A stretch of DNA of 30,719 nucleotides from GCA-020356105 sp964347475. Its GTDB lineage: Bacteria > Pseudomonadota > Alphaproteobacteria > UBA8366 > JADFVY01. The DNA is taken from assembly GCA_964347475.1 (NCBI GenBank), contig CAYFYY010000049.1:1-30719 (forward strand), given 5' to 3'. Of the stretch, positions 1 through 7,867 are shown in pieces. Position numbers and translations under genes: made by a program. The notes beneath the pieces are model-generated. The model saw only the letters and a program-made list of their open reading frames with translations, made no database searches and was not told the origin of the DNA. Numbering within the stretch: the first letter of the stretch is position 1; each line of letters opens with the position of its first letter.

Positions 1-20
1 GGCCGGCCGAGCGTGGCCCG
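1..20. repeat. 20-base direct repeat, copy 1
   Basis: These 20 bases are identical to 2571-2590. Together the copies bracket the hypothetical gene and the lower-GC cupin/regulator pair. The window starts at the repeat, so it may be the tail of a longer dispersed element. Confidence 0.6.
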
Positions 21-31
21 GACCATTTCGT

Positions 32-60
32 TTGAAGGTAGACCCTGCAATCCGTATCAT
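32..60 (+). promoter_or_regulatory. Sigma70-type promoter for the hypothetical gene at 109
   Basis: A -35 hexamer TTGAAG (32-37) and a -10 hexamer TATCAT (55-60) are separated by exactly 17 bases, and the -10 ends 48 bases before the start codon at 109. Both hexamers match the housekeeping consensus at most positions. This is seen in sequence; promoter activity is inferred. Confidence 0.5.
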
Positions 61-108
61 GCGGTTGGGTACAAAACACGAACATAGGGCGGACGGAAGG
101 AGAATCCC

Positions 109-621
109 ATGGACGGAACGACGGCGGAGGCGGCGCAGGTGGCCGGGGTCGGGCACGCGGACATGGCGACGATGCTGGCGGCGCTGGCGCCGCGCGGCGC
201 GCTGGAGACGATGCTGGCCTCGCAGATGGCGGCGGTCCACGTGGCGGCGCTGCGCTCGCTGCGGCGCGCGGCGGACAACGGCGAGCACCCGCAGATCGAG
301 GCGCTCTATCTGCGCCAGGCGGCACGGCTGATGCACCTGTTCGCGCGCCAGGCCGAGGCGCTGGAGCGCCGCCGCGCCGCCGTCGAGCAGCGCGAGATGG
401 AGCAGGTCTGGGAGGCCGAACGCCAGGCCCGGCTGCACGAAGCCGAGCAGCGCGAGGCGGAGCGTGTGCGGCACGAGGCGCAGCGGCGCGCCCACTGGGA
501 TCTTGCCCCTGCGCGGCGCCGCAGGGCAGCGGAACCTGCGGGTCGCCGGGGCAACGGCAGAAATGCCGAGTTCGACGAACTGGCGGGTGGTCTATCGAAG
601 CCGGACCCGACGTCCGGATAG
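109..621 (+). CDS. Hypothetical protein, Ala/Arg/Glu-rich helical
   Basis: A 170-residue protein with no enzyme motif that I recognise. The start at 109 has a good Shine-Dalgarno sequence (AGGAG) eight bases upstream and a convincing promoter. Residues about 29-90 (LETMLASQMAAVHVAAL and the following RQAEALERRR) resemble small uncharacterised alphaproteobacterial proteins that share the pattern of a MLxxQMAAVH segment followed by a helical FxxQxEAL segment; that link is from memory and not verified. The rest is strongly helical: residues about 85-135 are rich in Arg, Glu and Ala and look like a charged coiled coil. The last 30 residues are basic and low in complexity and may be degenerate relative to the family. 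There is no signal peptide or membrane segment. It is monocistronic here and convergent with the cupin gene at 728. Confidence 0.6.
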   Translation: MDGTTAEAAQVAGVGHADMATMLAALAPRGALETMLASQMAAVHVAALRSLRRAADNGEHPQIEALYLRQAARLMHLFARQAEALERRRAAVEQREMEQVWEAERQARLHEAEQREAERVRHEAQRRAHWDLAPARRRRAAEPAGRRGNGRNAEFDELAGGLSKPDPTSG

Positions 622-727
622 AGTGGTGAACTGGTCCGCCGGCCCGTAAGCGGGCGACTCCGCGCGGTGAAGGGCCGCTTCATGCGCGTAAGCGCACCAC
701 ACCCGGCGCCGGGCAAGACGCGCGTTC

Positions 728-1333
728 TCAGTGAGCTCCGGAGATACTCGAGATCGGTGTTTCGGCGCCGGTTCCGGCGATCTGATTCGCCCAGACGTCG
801 TAACGGCCATCGAACTCACGGAACCGGGCCCTGACCGCACTCAGGTCCCACGACCTTTCTTCAAGTGTTTCATGGTCCCACTGGCTGCGTTTGTCGTCCG
901 GCCCCAGGAAATCACCTCCGTAGACGTGAAATGCGGCGGTTTTCTTGGCGATCGGATTGAGAACCGAATGAATTATATCACGGCCCAATACCGCCACCTG
1001 ACCAGAACTCAGGGATCGACCGCCGGCGACCTCGATCGTCCCGTCCACCCGCCGCCAAAACACATTGTCCTCGCGCCCCGCGTACAGCCCGACGACGGAG
1101 AACATGTTGTGATTGTGGGGCACCAGGGTCATGTACGGAGCCCAGGTGAAGTTCATAATCGTCAGGTCCTTGGATCGGTATAACGGAACGATCCCCGCCT
1201 CTTTGGGCTCTCCCATCGCCTGGATGATCGCCGCCGGATCCGAGACTGCGCGCGCGACGACTTCGCGGATACCTTTTTGCCCGTCGCCGATCGCGTCTTT
1301 GCAGTCTTCGACGAACTGCTCTTTGTCAAACAT
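728..1333 (-). CDS. Cupin-fold protein of the cysteine-dioxygenase-like group
   Basis: A 201-residue soluble protein. Residues about 71-95 contain the cupin metal motif: PHNH (His73, His75), then GLYAGREDN with Glu88 and FWRR. A later His122 (DIIHSV) and FHVYGGDF (His136) complete a pattern known from the double-stranded beta-helix proteins related to cysteine dioxygenase. It probably binds iron and oxidises a small thiol or similar compound, but the substrate is unknown. The ATG at 1333 is preferred because GGAG lies upstream at proper spacing; an in-frame TTG at 1402 would add 23 residues but overlaps the probable operator. The gene is divergent from an HxlR regulator 112 bases away, which probably controls it. 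Base composition is lower in GC than the rest of the window, suggesting acquisition by transfer together with the regulator. Confidence 0.75.
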   Translation of the reverse strand: MFDKEQFVEDCKDAIGDGQKGIREVVARAVSDPAAIIQAMGEPKEAGIVPLYRSKDLTIMNFTWAPYMTLVPHNHNMFSVVGLYAGREDNVFWRRVDGTIEVAGGRSLSSGQVAVLGRDIIHSVLNPIAKKTAAFHVYGGDFLGPDDKRSQWDHETLEERSWDLSAVRARFREFDGRYDVWANQIAGTGAETPISSISGAH

Positions 1334-1396
1334 CGGTTGGCTCCATCTTTCCCTCGAAAACCTGCAATCATCGCGCACGAAGGGGTTAACCGGATA

Positions 1397-1411
1397 GTCC
1401 AAACTTAGGAC
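1397..1411. promoter_or_regulatory. Candidate operator (imperfect dyad) between cupin gene and hxlR-type gene
   Basis: The sequence GTCCAAACTTAGGAC is an imperfect palindrome, with GTCC/GGAC outer arms and further pairing near the centre. It lies in the 112-base divergent gap, 64 bases before the cupin start and 35 bases before the regulator start. HxlR-family dimers bind short dyads in such gaps, so it is a reasonable candidate autoregulatory site. The assignment is inference. Confidence 0.35.
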
Positions 1412-1445
1412 TTCAAATCAACGCCGGTTTGGCCATAATTCGACC

Positions 1446-2141
1446 ATGCAGTCTTATCGGCAGTACTGCCCGGTGGCAAAAGCCAACGAAATCCTCGGAG
1501 ACCGTTGGACCGTGCTGATCGTTCGGGAACTCATCGGCGGGATGGAAAATTTCAACGCCATTGCGAGGGGATTGCCTGGAATTCCTCGATCGATTTTGAG
1601 CGACCGCCTCCGTAGATTGGAAAAGAGCGGCGTCGTGAATCGCGTACCGCTGAAAGTCAGGGGCTATCGTTACGAGCTGACCGCCGCCGGCCGAGACCTG
1701 AAGGCCGTGGTTCAGGCAATGGGGAAGTGGGGTGCCGCATGGGCGTTCGATACGCCCAGTGAGGACGAACTCGACCCTGGACTGCTTCTTTGGCGAATGC
1801 AGCATCGGCTGAATGTCGAGGCGTTACCACCCGGGCGGATCACGATCGCGTTCGACTTCAAGATCGGCAGGAAGGGACAGTTCTGGTTCGTCATCAATGA
1901 GGGGGAGGCATCGGTGTGCCTTACCGACCCCGGCTTTGAGACAGTGCTGGTCGTAACGGCCGATCTGTCGGCCTTCTATCAGGTCTGGCTGAACAGGATG
2001 TCTCTTGCCCGTGCGATATCAGAAGACCTGATCCGCATAGAAGGCGCGCCAGCGTTTGAACGTGACTTTGCCAGCTGGTTTCTCTGGAGTCCCATGGCGC
2101 AATTCGTCTCGAAGGAAGGGGCCGAGTCCGAGTCTCGCTGA
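1446..2141 (+). CDS. HxlR-family winged-helix regulator with SCP2-like C-terminal domain
   Basis: A 231-residue regulator. Residues about 8-95 form the HxlR-type winged helix, starting with CPVAKANEILGDRWTVLIVR and followed by the recognition region around PGIPRSILSDRLRRLEKSGVV. Cys8 sits at the position that HxlR-type sensors often use for redox or electrophile sensing. Residues about 105-215 form a second domain resembling the sterol-carrier-protein-2 fold found in the longer members of this family, which may bind a hydrophobic ligand. The gene is divergent from the cupin/dioxygenase-like gene, an arrangement in which the regulator usually controls its neighbour. Codon use is visibly less GC-biased than in the neighbouring genes. 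No strong Shine-Dalgarno sequence is visible; the ATG at 1446 is the only start that keeps the conserved N-terminus. Confidence 0.88.
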   Translation: MQSYRQYCPVAKANEILGDRWTVLIVRELIGGMENFNAIARGLPGIPRSILSDRLRRLEKSGVVNRVPLKVRGYRYELTAAGRDLKAVVQAMGKWGAAWAFDTPSEDELDPGLLLWRMQHRLNVEALPPGRITIAFDFKIGRKGQFWFVINEGEASVCLTDPGFETVLVVTADLSAFYQVWLNRMSLARAISEDLIRIEGAPAFERDFASWFLWSPMAQFVSKEGAESESR

Positions 2142-2406
2142 GGACCGCTCCGGGTCGGATTCGGACGTTTCGAGGGGGCGCGCTTGCTGTTCAGCTTAAG
2201 GGTGCACAGCGGGCGTTGGACTGCTTCCTGAAGCTCGCTTTCCTCAAGTCAGCAGCCCAAGCGCTTGCATGTTTTCGCGTTCCGTGATCGATAACACCCC
2301 CCGCTTCTCCGAAAACGAGCAAAAGTTGCGGTCGTTGCGCGGCGCCACAGGGCACTGCCACGCTGCGACGGGGTCAGGGCGGCGACCTGTGCGCGGAACA
2401 CCAATC

Positions 2407-2508
2407 CGTCATTGCGAGGAGGCCGAAGGCCGACGCGGCAATCCAGGATGCCGCGGAAACGAGAATTTTTCTGGATCGCCGTGGCTGCTTCGCAGCCTAG
2501 CGATGACG
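2407..2508. repeat. Palindromic intergenic repeat (CGTCATTGCGAGG type)
   Basis: The element starts CGTCATTGCGAGGAGGCCGA and ends with the approximate reverse complement (CTGGATCGCC to GCGATGACG), with CAATCCAG and CTGGATCG as inner arms. This layout is familiar as a dispersed palindromic repeat in alphaproteobacterial intergenic DNA. The gene-free stretch 2142-2599 holds this element, the hairpin at 2540 and one arm of a 20-base direct repeat; I see no gene in it. Confidence 0.7.
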
Positions 2509-2539
2509 AATTTCTATTCCCGAAAGGTTCTCCCGTGGC

Positions 2540-2562
2540 CACCCTTCGACAGGCTCAGGGTG
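2540..2562. repeat. Short palindromic repeat (CACCCTTCGACAGGCTCAGGGTG)
   Basis: The arms CACCCT and AGGGTG surround TCGACAGGCTC. This is a very common dispersed motif in alphaproteobacterial intergenic regions, directly followed here by GAGG and the 20-base repeat at 2571. Confidence 0.6.
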
Positions 2563-2570
2563 AGGCCGCT

Positions 2571-2590
2571 GGCCGGCCGAGCGTGGCCCG
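2571..2590. repeat. 20-base direct repeat, copy 2
   Basis: An exact copy of bases 1-20, located nine bases downstream of the stop codon of the Sel1 lipoprotein gene and nine bases after the palindrome at 2540-2562. Confidence 0.6.
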
Positions 2591-2599
2591 CACCGCCCG

Positions 2600-4135
2600 C
2601 TATTCCCCGCCGATCTTCCTGCGCCACTCCTCCGCGAGCGCCTCGGACTTGCGGATCTCCCCGGCGGTCAGCTTGGGCAGGTAGTAGAGGCGGTTGGCGT
2701 CGGCGCGCTCGCTGCCGCGCTCGGCGGCGATGTTGAGGAGGGCCAGCGCCAGCGCCCGGTTCTGCCTGACGCCGTCGCCGTCCCAGTACAGCACCGCAAG
2801 GTTGTTGAGCGCGTCCGGGTCGCCGCGCACAGCAGCGGCGTGATACCAGCGCGCCGCCTCGGCCCGGTCCTGCATGACGCCGGTCCCGGAATCATAGGCG
2901 TTGGCGAGGTTGAACTGGGCCGGCACGTAGCCCTGCTCGGCCGCCCTGCGGTACCAGCGGACGGCCTCGGTATCGTTCTCCGGCACGCCCTCGCCGTGGC
3001 CATAGGCATAGCCGATCGAGAACTGCGCCTCGGCGTCGCCCTGCGCCGCCGCCTCGAGATACCAACGGGCCGCCTCGGCGAAATCCTGCTCCACGCCCTC
3101 GCCCTGCCGGTACATGTGGCCGAGCTCGGTCTGCGCCATGTCGTCGTTGCGCTCGGCGGCGAGGCGGTACCAGCGCAGCGCCTCCTCGTAGTCCACCTTC
3201 ACGCCGCGGCCGCGGCGGTACATGTAGCCGAGATTCGCCTGCGCCGGCGGGTGGCCCAGCTCGGCCGCCGCGCGCCACCAGCGCACCGCCTCACGGAAGC
3301 TCTGCCGGACGCCCTCGCCGCGGTAGTACGAGACGCCGAGATTGTGCTGCGCCTGGGGGCTGCCCCGGCCGGCGGCGCGGCGATACCAGCGCACCGCCGC
3401 CTCGTGGTCGGTGGCCACGCCCTGGCCGGAATCGTACAGCCAGCCGAGCGCGACCTGCGCGTCGGCATGGTCCTGGTCGGCGGCCAGCCGGTACCAGCGC
3501 GCGGCCGCCGCGGCGTCGCGGCCGACGCCCTCGCCCTCCTCGTACTTGACGGCAAGGCCGTACTGCGCGTCGACATGGCCCTGCTCGGCGGCGCGCTGCA
3601 GCCAGGCGAGCTCGGCCGCCGCGTCGGCCGGCACGCCGCTTCCGTATTTGTACAGGTACGCCAGGCTGTACTGCGCGCCGGTGTGGCCCTGCGCCGCGGC
3701 CATCCGGTACCAGCGCGCGGCTTCCGCGTGGTCCTGCGCGACGCCGCGGCCGGACTCGTACATGCGGGCGACCGTGTACTGGCCGGCGCCGCTGCCCTGC
3801 TCCGCCGCCCGCCGGGCCCAGAGCAGCGCCGCGCCGTAGTCCTGGTCGCGGCCGCGGCCGTAATAGTACATGCGGGCGACGTACACCTGGGCGACGGCAT
3901 CGCCGGCCTCGGCGAGCGGCCGGAAGGTGTCCCAGGCGGTTCCGTAGTCGCCCTTCTCGTAGGCGATCCGCGCCGCCTCGAGCGGCGCCAGCCCGCTCGC
4001 GGCCGGCGGCGCGGCGGGGGCGCCTGCGCACGGCGCCGGCGCGCCGCGCGTCGTGCCCTGGCAGCCGGCGAGGCCGGACGCGGCCACGGCGATGAGGCCG
4101 GCGATGGCGGCCGTGGTGATGGTTGCGCGGTGCAT
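2600..4135 (-). CDS. Sel1-repeat lipoprotein
   Basis: A 511-residue exported protein. Residues 1-25 form a lipoprotein signal with a perfect lipobox LAGC (Cys25), followed by an Ala/Pro-rich linker to about residue 50. The remainder is a solenoid of about eleven 36-residue Sel1-like repeats with the pattern AARWYRxAAxQGxxxAQxxLGxxYxxGxGVxxD, each a helix pair related to TPR. A short end cap with a Lys/Arg/Glu-rich helix finishes the protein. It should be anchored to a membrane facing the periplasm and act as a protein-interaction scaffold; such proteins often take part in envelope stress, exopolysaccharide or signalling assemblies, but no partner is visible here. The start has GGGGAG just upstream. 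The gene appears monocistronic, with repeats on both sides. Confidence 0.85.
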   Translation of the reverse strand: MHRATITTAAIAGLIAVAASGLAGCQGTTRGAPAPCAGAPAAPPAASGLAPLEAARIAYEKGDYGTAWDTFRPLAEAGDAVAQVYVARMYYYGRGRDQDYGAALLWARRAAEQGSGAGQYTVARMYESGRGVAQDHAEAARWYRMAAAQGHTGAQYSLAYLYKYGSGVPADAAAELAWLQRAAEQGHVDAQYGLAVKYEEGEGVGRDAAAAARWYRLAADQDHADAQVALGWLYDSGQGVATDHEAAVRWYRRAAGRGSPQAQHNLGVSYYRGEGVRQSFREAVRWWRAAAELGHPPAQANLGYMYRRGRGVKVDYEEALRWYRLAAERNDDMAQTELGHMYRQGEGVEQDFAEAARWYLEAAAQGDAEAQFSIGYAYGHGEGVPENDTEAVRWYRRAAEQGYVPAQFNLANAYDSGTGVMQDRAEAARWYHAAAVRGDPDALNNLAVLYWDGDGVRQNRALALALLNIAAERGSERADANRLYYLPKLTAGEIRKSEALAEEWRRKIGGE

Positions 4136-4267
4136 GGCTCCCCTGTCCGTCGTGTTGTTCTGTTCTGCTTAGCCCGCGCCGGCGAGTGTAGCAGGTTTCG
4201 CGCGGCGAGGTAAGGAGCTGGCGGGGAACGCGGCTGACGCTGCAACCTCGCTGGGCGCCTGGCGACT

Positions 4268-4370
4268 CACCCTCTCTCCCTGCCCTCTCCCGCCAGGGGA
4301 GAGGGTTCTCTCCAGTGCCGCCTCGAAGAACAAGCCCTCTCCCCTGGTGGGAGAGGGTTGGGTGAGGGGG
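4268..4370. repeat. GC-rich palindromic repeat, copy A
   Basis: Two nested hairpin arms of the type CCCTCTCCCGCCAGGGGAGAGGG and its counterpart CCCTCTCCCCTGGTGGGAGAGGG flank a spacer of about 30 bases, and outer arms CACCCTCTC and GGGTGAGGGGG also pair. Related copies lie at 5942 and 11336. It lies between two minus-strand genes and could fold in RNA and act as a terminator or stabiliser. Confidence 0.65.
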
Positions 4371-4429
4371 ACGGGCCGGCGGCGCGGAGCGTGCGGCCGT
4401 CCGCCCCGCGCGCCGGCCGCGCGCCGCCG

Positions 4430-5668
4430 TTACCGGACCGGGAAGACCTCGCGCTGGCCGTGCGGCGTGTTCAGGATTCGCGACAGCTCCGCCTCGACCT
4501 CGGCGAGCCGAGCCTGCAGCGCCGCCGTGTTGGCGTTGTCGTTGGCCTGCGTCGCGGCGGCATTCGCGTTGTCGTTGGCCTGGACCTGCGCGTGCTGCCC
4601 CGTCATCAGCGCCTGCAGTGCGGCGATCTGGTCGGCCACCGCGCCGACCTGCTGACCCACACTGGTCACGCAGGCGGCGGTCGCGGCCTGCACCTGCCTG
4701 GTCTGATCCTGGGCGATTTCGTCGGCCACGATATAGGCCAGCTCGACCACCAGTGCGGCATAATCGAACACGGAGGCGGAGCTGCGCAGATTGCCGCCGT
4801 TGCCGAACACGACGAAGGTCTGGGTCGTGTTGCTGCGCACGATCGCGGCCGTCCCGTTGGCGGCGGCCGTCAATCCCCGCAACACCCTCGCGGCGTTGAT
4901 CGCAGCGGTGCCGAAGTTCGGAATCACGCAGTCGTCGTCCGCCGCGGCCGCGAACGCCGCCAGCGCGACGGGCGTGTCCGCGTTGACGTTGTCGAGGTGT
5001 TCGTTCATCTCGATCAGGTCGTCCTCCATCGCGCCGAAGGCCTCCTCCATCTCCTGGCCGGCCTGGTCCATGTCGGCGGCCTCGGTCGCATTGGCCGCGT
5101 TCTCCGGGTCGAAGGCGAGGTCGCATTCCAGCCCCGAGAACTTGCCCGACCCCGGCCTGCCCTTCCCCTTGTTCTTCTTTTCCGGGTTGCAGGCCTGCAG
5201 GTCGCCGAACTCGTCCAGCTCGACCGCGGCGCATTGCGCGCTCGCGTCGCCCTGCTCGAAGTCGCAGATGCCGTCATCGTTGACATCGTCAAACGCGGTC
5301 AGCGGCACGAGATGCCCCGCCTTGCGGTTGCCCCGCACGTCGGCCTTGGCGAGCCGCTTGAGGGCCGCCTTGCCGGTCTGGCCCTTGGCCCGCTGCCCGC
5401 GCGCCCGCGCGTTGCCGACATGCTTGGCCCGGCCCGGCCCGGCGCGGTCGCGCATGACGGTGCCGGGAGCGAACGCTTCGTTCGCGGTGTACGCCAGCTG
5501 GTCGGCGACGGCGTCGTGCCGGCATTTCACCCGGTCGAAGACATCCGTGAAGACCGCGCAGTCCGCCTTGGCCGGCGGTGCGGCCGTGGCGGCCGGCGGT
5601 GCGCCGGCAACGGTCATGAGGGCGACGGCCAGCGCCGCCGCGATCGCATATGCGAATCGTCCGTTCAT
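4430..5668 (-). CDS. Secreted protein of unknown function with EF-hand-like loop and coiled-coil tail
   Basis: I do not recognise this 412-residue protein. The ATG at 5668 is chosen because AGGAGAGG lies just upstream and the next 29 residues (MNGRFAYAIAAALAVALMTV, then an AAPPA-rich stretch) form a clean signal peptide; the frame extends further upstream without support. The mature part starts with a cysteine-containing segment (KADCAVFTDVFDRVKCRHDA), then a basic stretch at about 75-115, then DDVNDDGICDFEQGD, an Asp/Asn-rich loop resembling a calcium-binding EF-hand or dockerin loop. Several spaced cysteines suggest disulfides. The C-terminal 70 residues are a coiled coil with a tandem QANDNANAAAT/QANDNANTAAL repeat followed by an LARLAEVEAELSRIL heptad helix. 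It is probably periplasmic or extracellular; the function is unknown. Confidence 0.7.
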   Translation of the reverse strand: MNGRFAYAIAAALAVALMTVAGAPPAATAAPPAKADCAVFTDVFDRVKCRHDAVADQLAYTANEAFAPGTVMRDRAGPGRAKHVGNARARGQRAKGQTGKAALKRLAKADVRGNRKAGHLVPLTAFDDVNDDGICDFEQGDASAQCAAVELDEFGDLQACNPEKKNKGKGRPGSGKFSGLECDLAFDPENAANATEAADMDQAGQEMEEAFGAMEDDLIEMNEHLDNVNADTPVALAAFAAAADDDCVIPNFGTAAINAARVLRGLTAAANGTAAIVRSNTTQTFVVFGNGGNLRSSASVFDYAALVVELAYIVADEIAQDQTRQVQAATAACVTSVGQQVGAVADQIAALQALMTGQHAQVQANDNANAAATQANDNANTAALQARLAEVEAELSRILNTPHGQREVFPVR

Positions 5669-5941
5669 CTTTCCTCTCCTGTTCTCCGCCGGCCCCGGGA
5701 CGGGACCGTTTGGTGTTTCTTGTGTCCCGAACGCTTTCGGCGTCCGGCCGCGCACAACCATGCGGCGCCGCGGCGAACGACGTGAGGGCCGCGACGTGGC
5801 GCATCGGTATCCCGCGCCTGCAGGGAGTTCGGGAAAGTCACGGTAGGTGATCCGGTCGTATCGGTCAACGCACAGTTGTACCCGCGCACGCCGGCCCGCG
5901 GCGCACGTGCTGGATGGCGCGACCCCCGGGGCGGCGACGTG

Positions 5942-6041
5942 CCCCCCTCACCCTGCCCTCTCCCACGAGTGGAGAGGGTTCCACGGTGCCGCCGCGAAGA
6001 AAACGCCCTCTTCCCTGGCGGGAGAGGGTCGGGTGAAGGGG
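5942..6041. repeat. GC-rich palindromic repeat, copy B
   Basis: The same architecture as the element at 4268: CCCTGCCCTCTCCCACGAG followed by GGAGAGGG, a GCCGCCGCGAAGAA spacer, then CCCTCTTCCCTGGCGGGAGAGGG and GGGTGAAGGGG. It lies in the 466-base gap between the secreted protein and the glutamine-synthetase-family gene. The rest of that gap holds the upstream region of the secreted protein and no gene that I can support. Confidence 0.65.
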
Positions 6042-6134
6042 ATGGGCCGGCCGGCGCCACTGGGCGGCGCATCGCGGATGCGCCGCCCTCATCCCATGGC
6101 CATCCCGCCGGCCGGCGTCGAGTGGGCGCCAATC

Positions 6135-7499
6135 CTAGCTTTGCTCGAACCCGCGCCTGATCTCCCAGTCGGTGACGCGGCGGTCGTACTCCATCTGCTC
6201 CCAGCGGCCGGTGTGGAGGTAGTGCTCGATGACGTCGTCGCCCATGGCGGCGCGCAGGATCTCGCTCTTCTCCAGCTTCGCCAGCGCGTCGCGCAGCGTC
6301 TTCGGGATCTGCCGCGCGGCCTCGCTCTCGTAGACGTTGCCTTCCATCAGCGGACCGGGATCGAGCCGGTTCTCGACGCCGTGCAGGCCGGCCGCCAGGA
6401 TCGCCGCATAGGCGAGGTGCGGGTTGACGTCGCCGCCGGGGATCCGGCACTCGATCCGCTGGCCGGCGCCGTGGCCGAGCACGCGGAACCCGGCGGTGCG
6501 GTTGTCCATCGACCAGGCGATGCGGGTCGGCGCGAAGCTGCCGGCCTGGAAGCGCTTGTAGGAGTTGACGTAGGGCGCAAGGAAGTAGGTCATGTCCTCG
6601 GCCGCCGCCAGCAGCCCGCCGCAGTAGTGCCGGAAGGTCTCGGAGAAGCCGTGCTCGCCCGTGCCGTCGTGGAACGCCGTCTTGCCGGACTTCGCGTCCC
6701 ACAGCGACGAATGGATGTGGCAGGAGTTGCCGGCAAGGCCGTAGTCCCACTTGGCCATGAAGGTGATCGCCTTGCCCTGGGACCAGGCGATCTCCTTGGC
6801 GCCGTTCTTGTAGATCGCATGGTTGTCGGCCGAGACCAGCGCCTCGGCATACTTGAAGTTGATCTCCTCCTGGCCCGGGCCCCATTCGCCCTTCGAGGTC
6901 TCGACGGGGATGCCGGCGCCGTCCATGGCGTTGCGGATGGCGCGGATCAGCGGCTCCTCCTTGGTCGTCTGCAGGATGTGGTAATCCTCGATATAGGTGC
7001 CGGCGGTCTTGAGGCCCCGGTAGCCCTTGTCGTGGCAGTCGCGGTACGACTCGTCGAAGACGTAGAACTCGAGCTCGGAGGCGAAGTTGGCGGTAAAGCC
7101 CATGTCGCGGGCGCGCGCGAGCTGGCGCTTGAGGATCGAGCGCGGCGCATGCGGCAGATCGTTGCCGTCGTGGTCCTGGACGTCGCCGACGACCAGCGCC
7201 GTGCCCTCGAGCCAGGGGATGCGGCGCAGGGTCGAAAGGTCACATTTGACGACGAAATCGCCGTAGCCGAGGTCCCACGAGGCGGCCTTGTAGCCGGGCA
7301 CCGGCTCCATGCCGATGTCGAGCGCCAGCAGGTAGTTGCAGGCGTGCATCTCGTGCATGATCGAGTCGAGGAAGAAATGCCCGGTCACCCGTTTCCCGAT
7401 GAGGCGCCCCTGCATGTCGGGGAAGACGACGAGGACGGTGTCGATCGCGCCGTCGGCGACCAGTTTCTTGAGCTCGGCTTCGGTCAGCATTCCGTTCAT
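6135..7499 (-). CDS. Glutamine synthetase family protein (gamma-glutamylpolyamine synthetase-like)
   Basis: A 454-residue enzyme of the glutamine synthetase fold, cytoplasmic, expected to ligate the gamma-carboxyl of glutamate to an amine using ATP. Residues 1-110 form the beta-grasp N-terminal domain. The catalytic domain shows the metal-binding SELEFYVF (about 141-148), the glutamate-binding GPGQEEINF (208-216), the GNSCHIHSSL segment with metal and nucleotide histidines (258-267), NRTAGFRV and ECRIPGGDVNPHLA. Length and motifs fit the PuuA/GlnT-type group rather than the assimilatory GlnA, so the substrate is probably a polyamine or other amine. The ATG at 7499 has GAGGA upstream; the frame stays open to 7883 but that part overlaps the YciI gene. 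It lies 89 bases after the YciI-like gene in the same direction and is divergent from a TRAP transporter, which may supply its substrate. Confidence 0.85.
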   Translation of the reverse strand: MNGMLTEAELKKLVADGAIDTVLVVFPDMQGRLIGKRVTGHFFLDSIMHEMHACNYLLALDIGMEPVPGYKAASWDLGYGDFVVKCDLSTLRRIPWLEGTALVVGDVQDHDGNDLPHAPRSILKRQLARARDMGFTANFASELEFYVFDESYRDCHDKGYRGLKTAGTYIEDYHILQTTKEEPLIRAIRNAMDGAGIPVETSKGEWGPGQEEINFKYAEALVSADNHAIYKNGAKEIAWSQGKAITFMAKWDYGLAGNSCHIHSSLWDAKSGKTAFHDGTGEHGFSETFRHYCGGLLAAAEDMTYFLAPYVNSYKRFQAGSFAPTRIAWSMDNRTAGFRVLGHGAGQRIECRIPGGDVNPHLAYAAILAAGLHGVENRLDPGPLMEGNVYESEAARQIPKTLRDALAKLEKSEILRAAMGDDVIEHYLHTGRWEQMEYDRRVTDWEIRRGFEQS

Positions 7500-7588
7500 C
7501 GCGGTCCTCACGGGTCTGGTGGGTTCATCGGGGCAGGCGGCGCGCGGCCGCCGGGGAGCGTAGCCGAATCCGCGGCCCGCGCAAGCCG

Positions 7589-7867
7589 TTATCCGACGCG
7601 CTTGTCGAAGGCGCGCAGCTCCGTCGTCGCCCAGATCCCGGCCTTGTAGAGCGGGTCGTTGCGGTGGAAGCGCTCGGCCGCTTCGCGGTCGGGGGCGTCG
7701 ATGACGAGCAGGCTGCCGACGGGCGATGCGCCGTCGTCCGAGACCAGCGGGCCCGACATCACGACGTCGACGTCGGCGGACGCGACGTACGCGACATGCG
7801 CGGCGATGTTCTCGCGACGGGTCTCGGCCACACCCGCGCGGTCGATGCAGAAGATCACGAAGAGCAT
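7589..7867 (-). CDS. YciI family protein
   Basis: A 92-residue protein of the YciI/dimeric alpha-beta barrel family. It starts with MLFVIFCIDRAG and contains the typical HVAYVAS, VMSGPLVSDDG and LLVIDAPDREAAERFHRNDP segments, followed by the conserved Y/W-containing end. Family members are small dimeric enzymes or ligand-binding proteins, some acting as dehydrochlorinase-like lyases or muconolactone-isomerase relatives; the substrate here cannot be told. The start at 7867 has a strong GGGAGG ribosome-binding site at seven bases. It is the first gene of a likely two-gene unit with the glutamine-synthetase-family gene. Confidence 0.85.
   Translation of the reverse strand: MLFVIFCIDRAGVAETRRENIAAHVAYVASADVDVVMSGPLVSDDGASPVGSLLVIDAPDREAAERFHRNDPLYKAGIWATTELRAFDKRVG

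Noticed and set aside
1334..1402. Upstream TTG start for the cupin gene
   Set aside because: It lacks a good ribosome-binding site and overlaps the candidate operator; the ATG at 1333 has GGAG at proper spacing.
2407..2562. A CRISPR array, suggested by repeats in the gene-free stretch
   Set aside because: The repeats are palindromic pairs of different types, without regularly spaced direct repeats or cas genes.
1..2600. An insertion sequence or integrase responsible for the lower-GC segment
   Set aside because: No transposase, integrase or terminal inverted repeat is visible; only the 20-base direct repeat hints at mobility.
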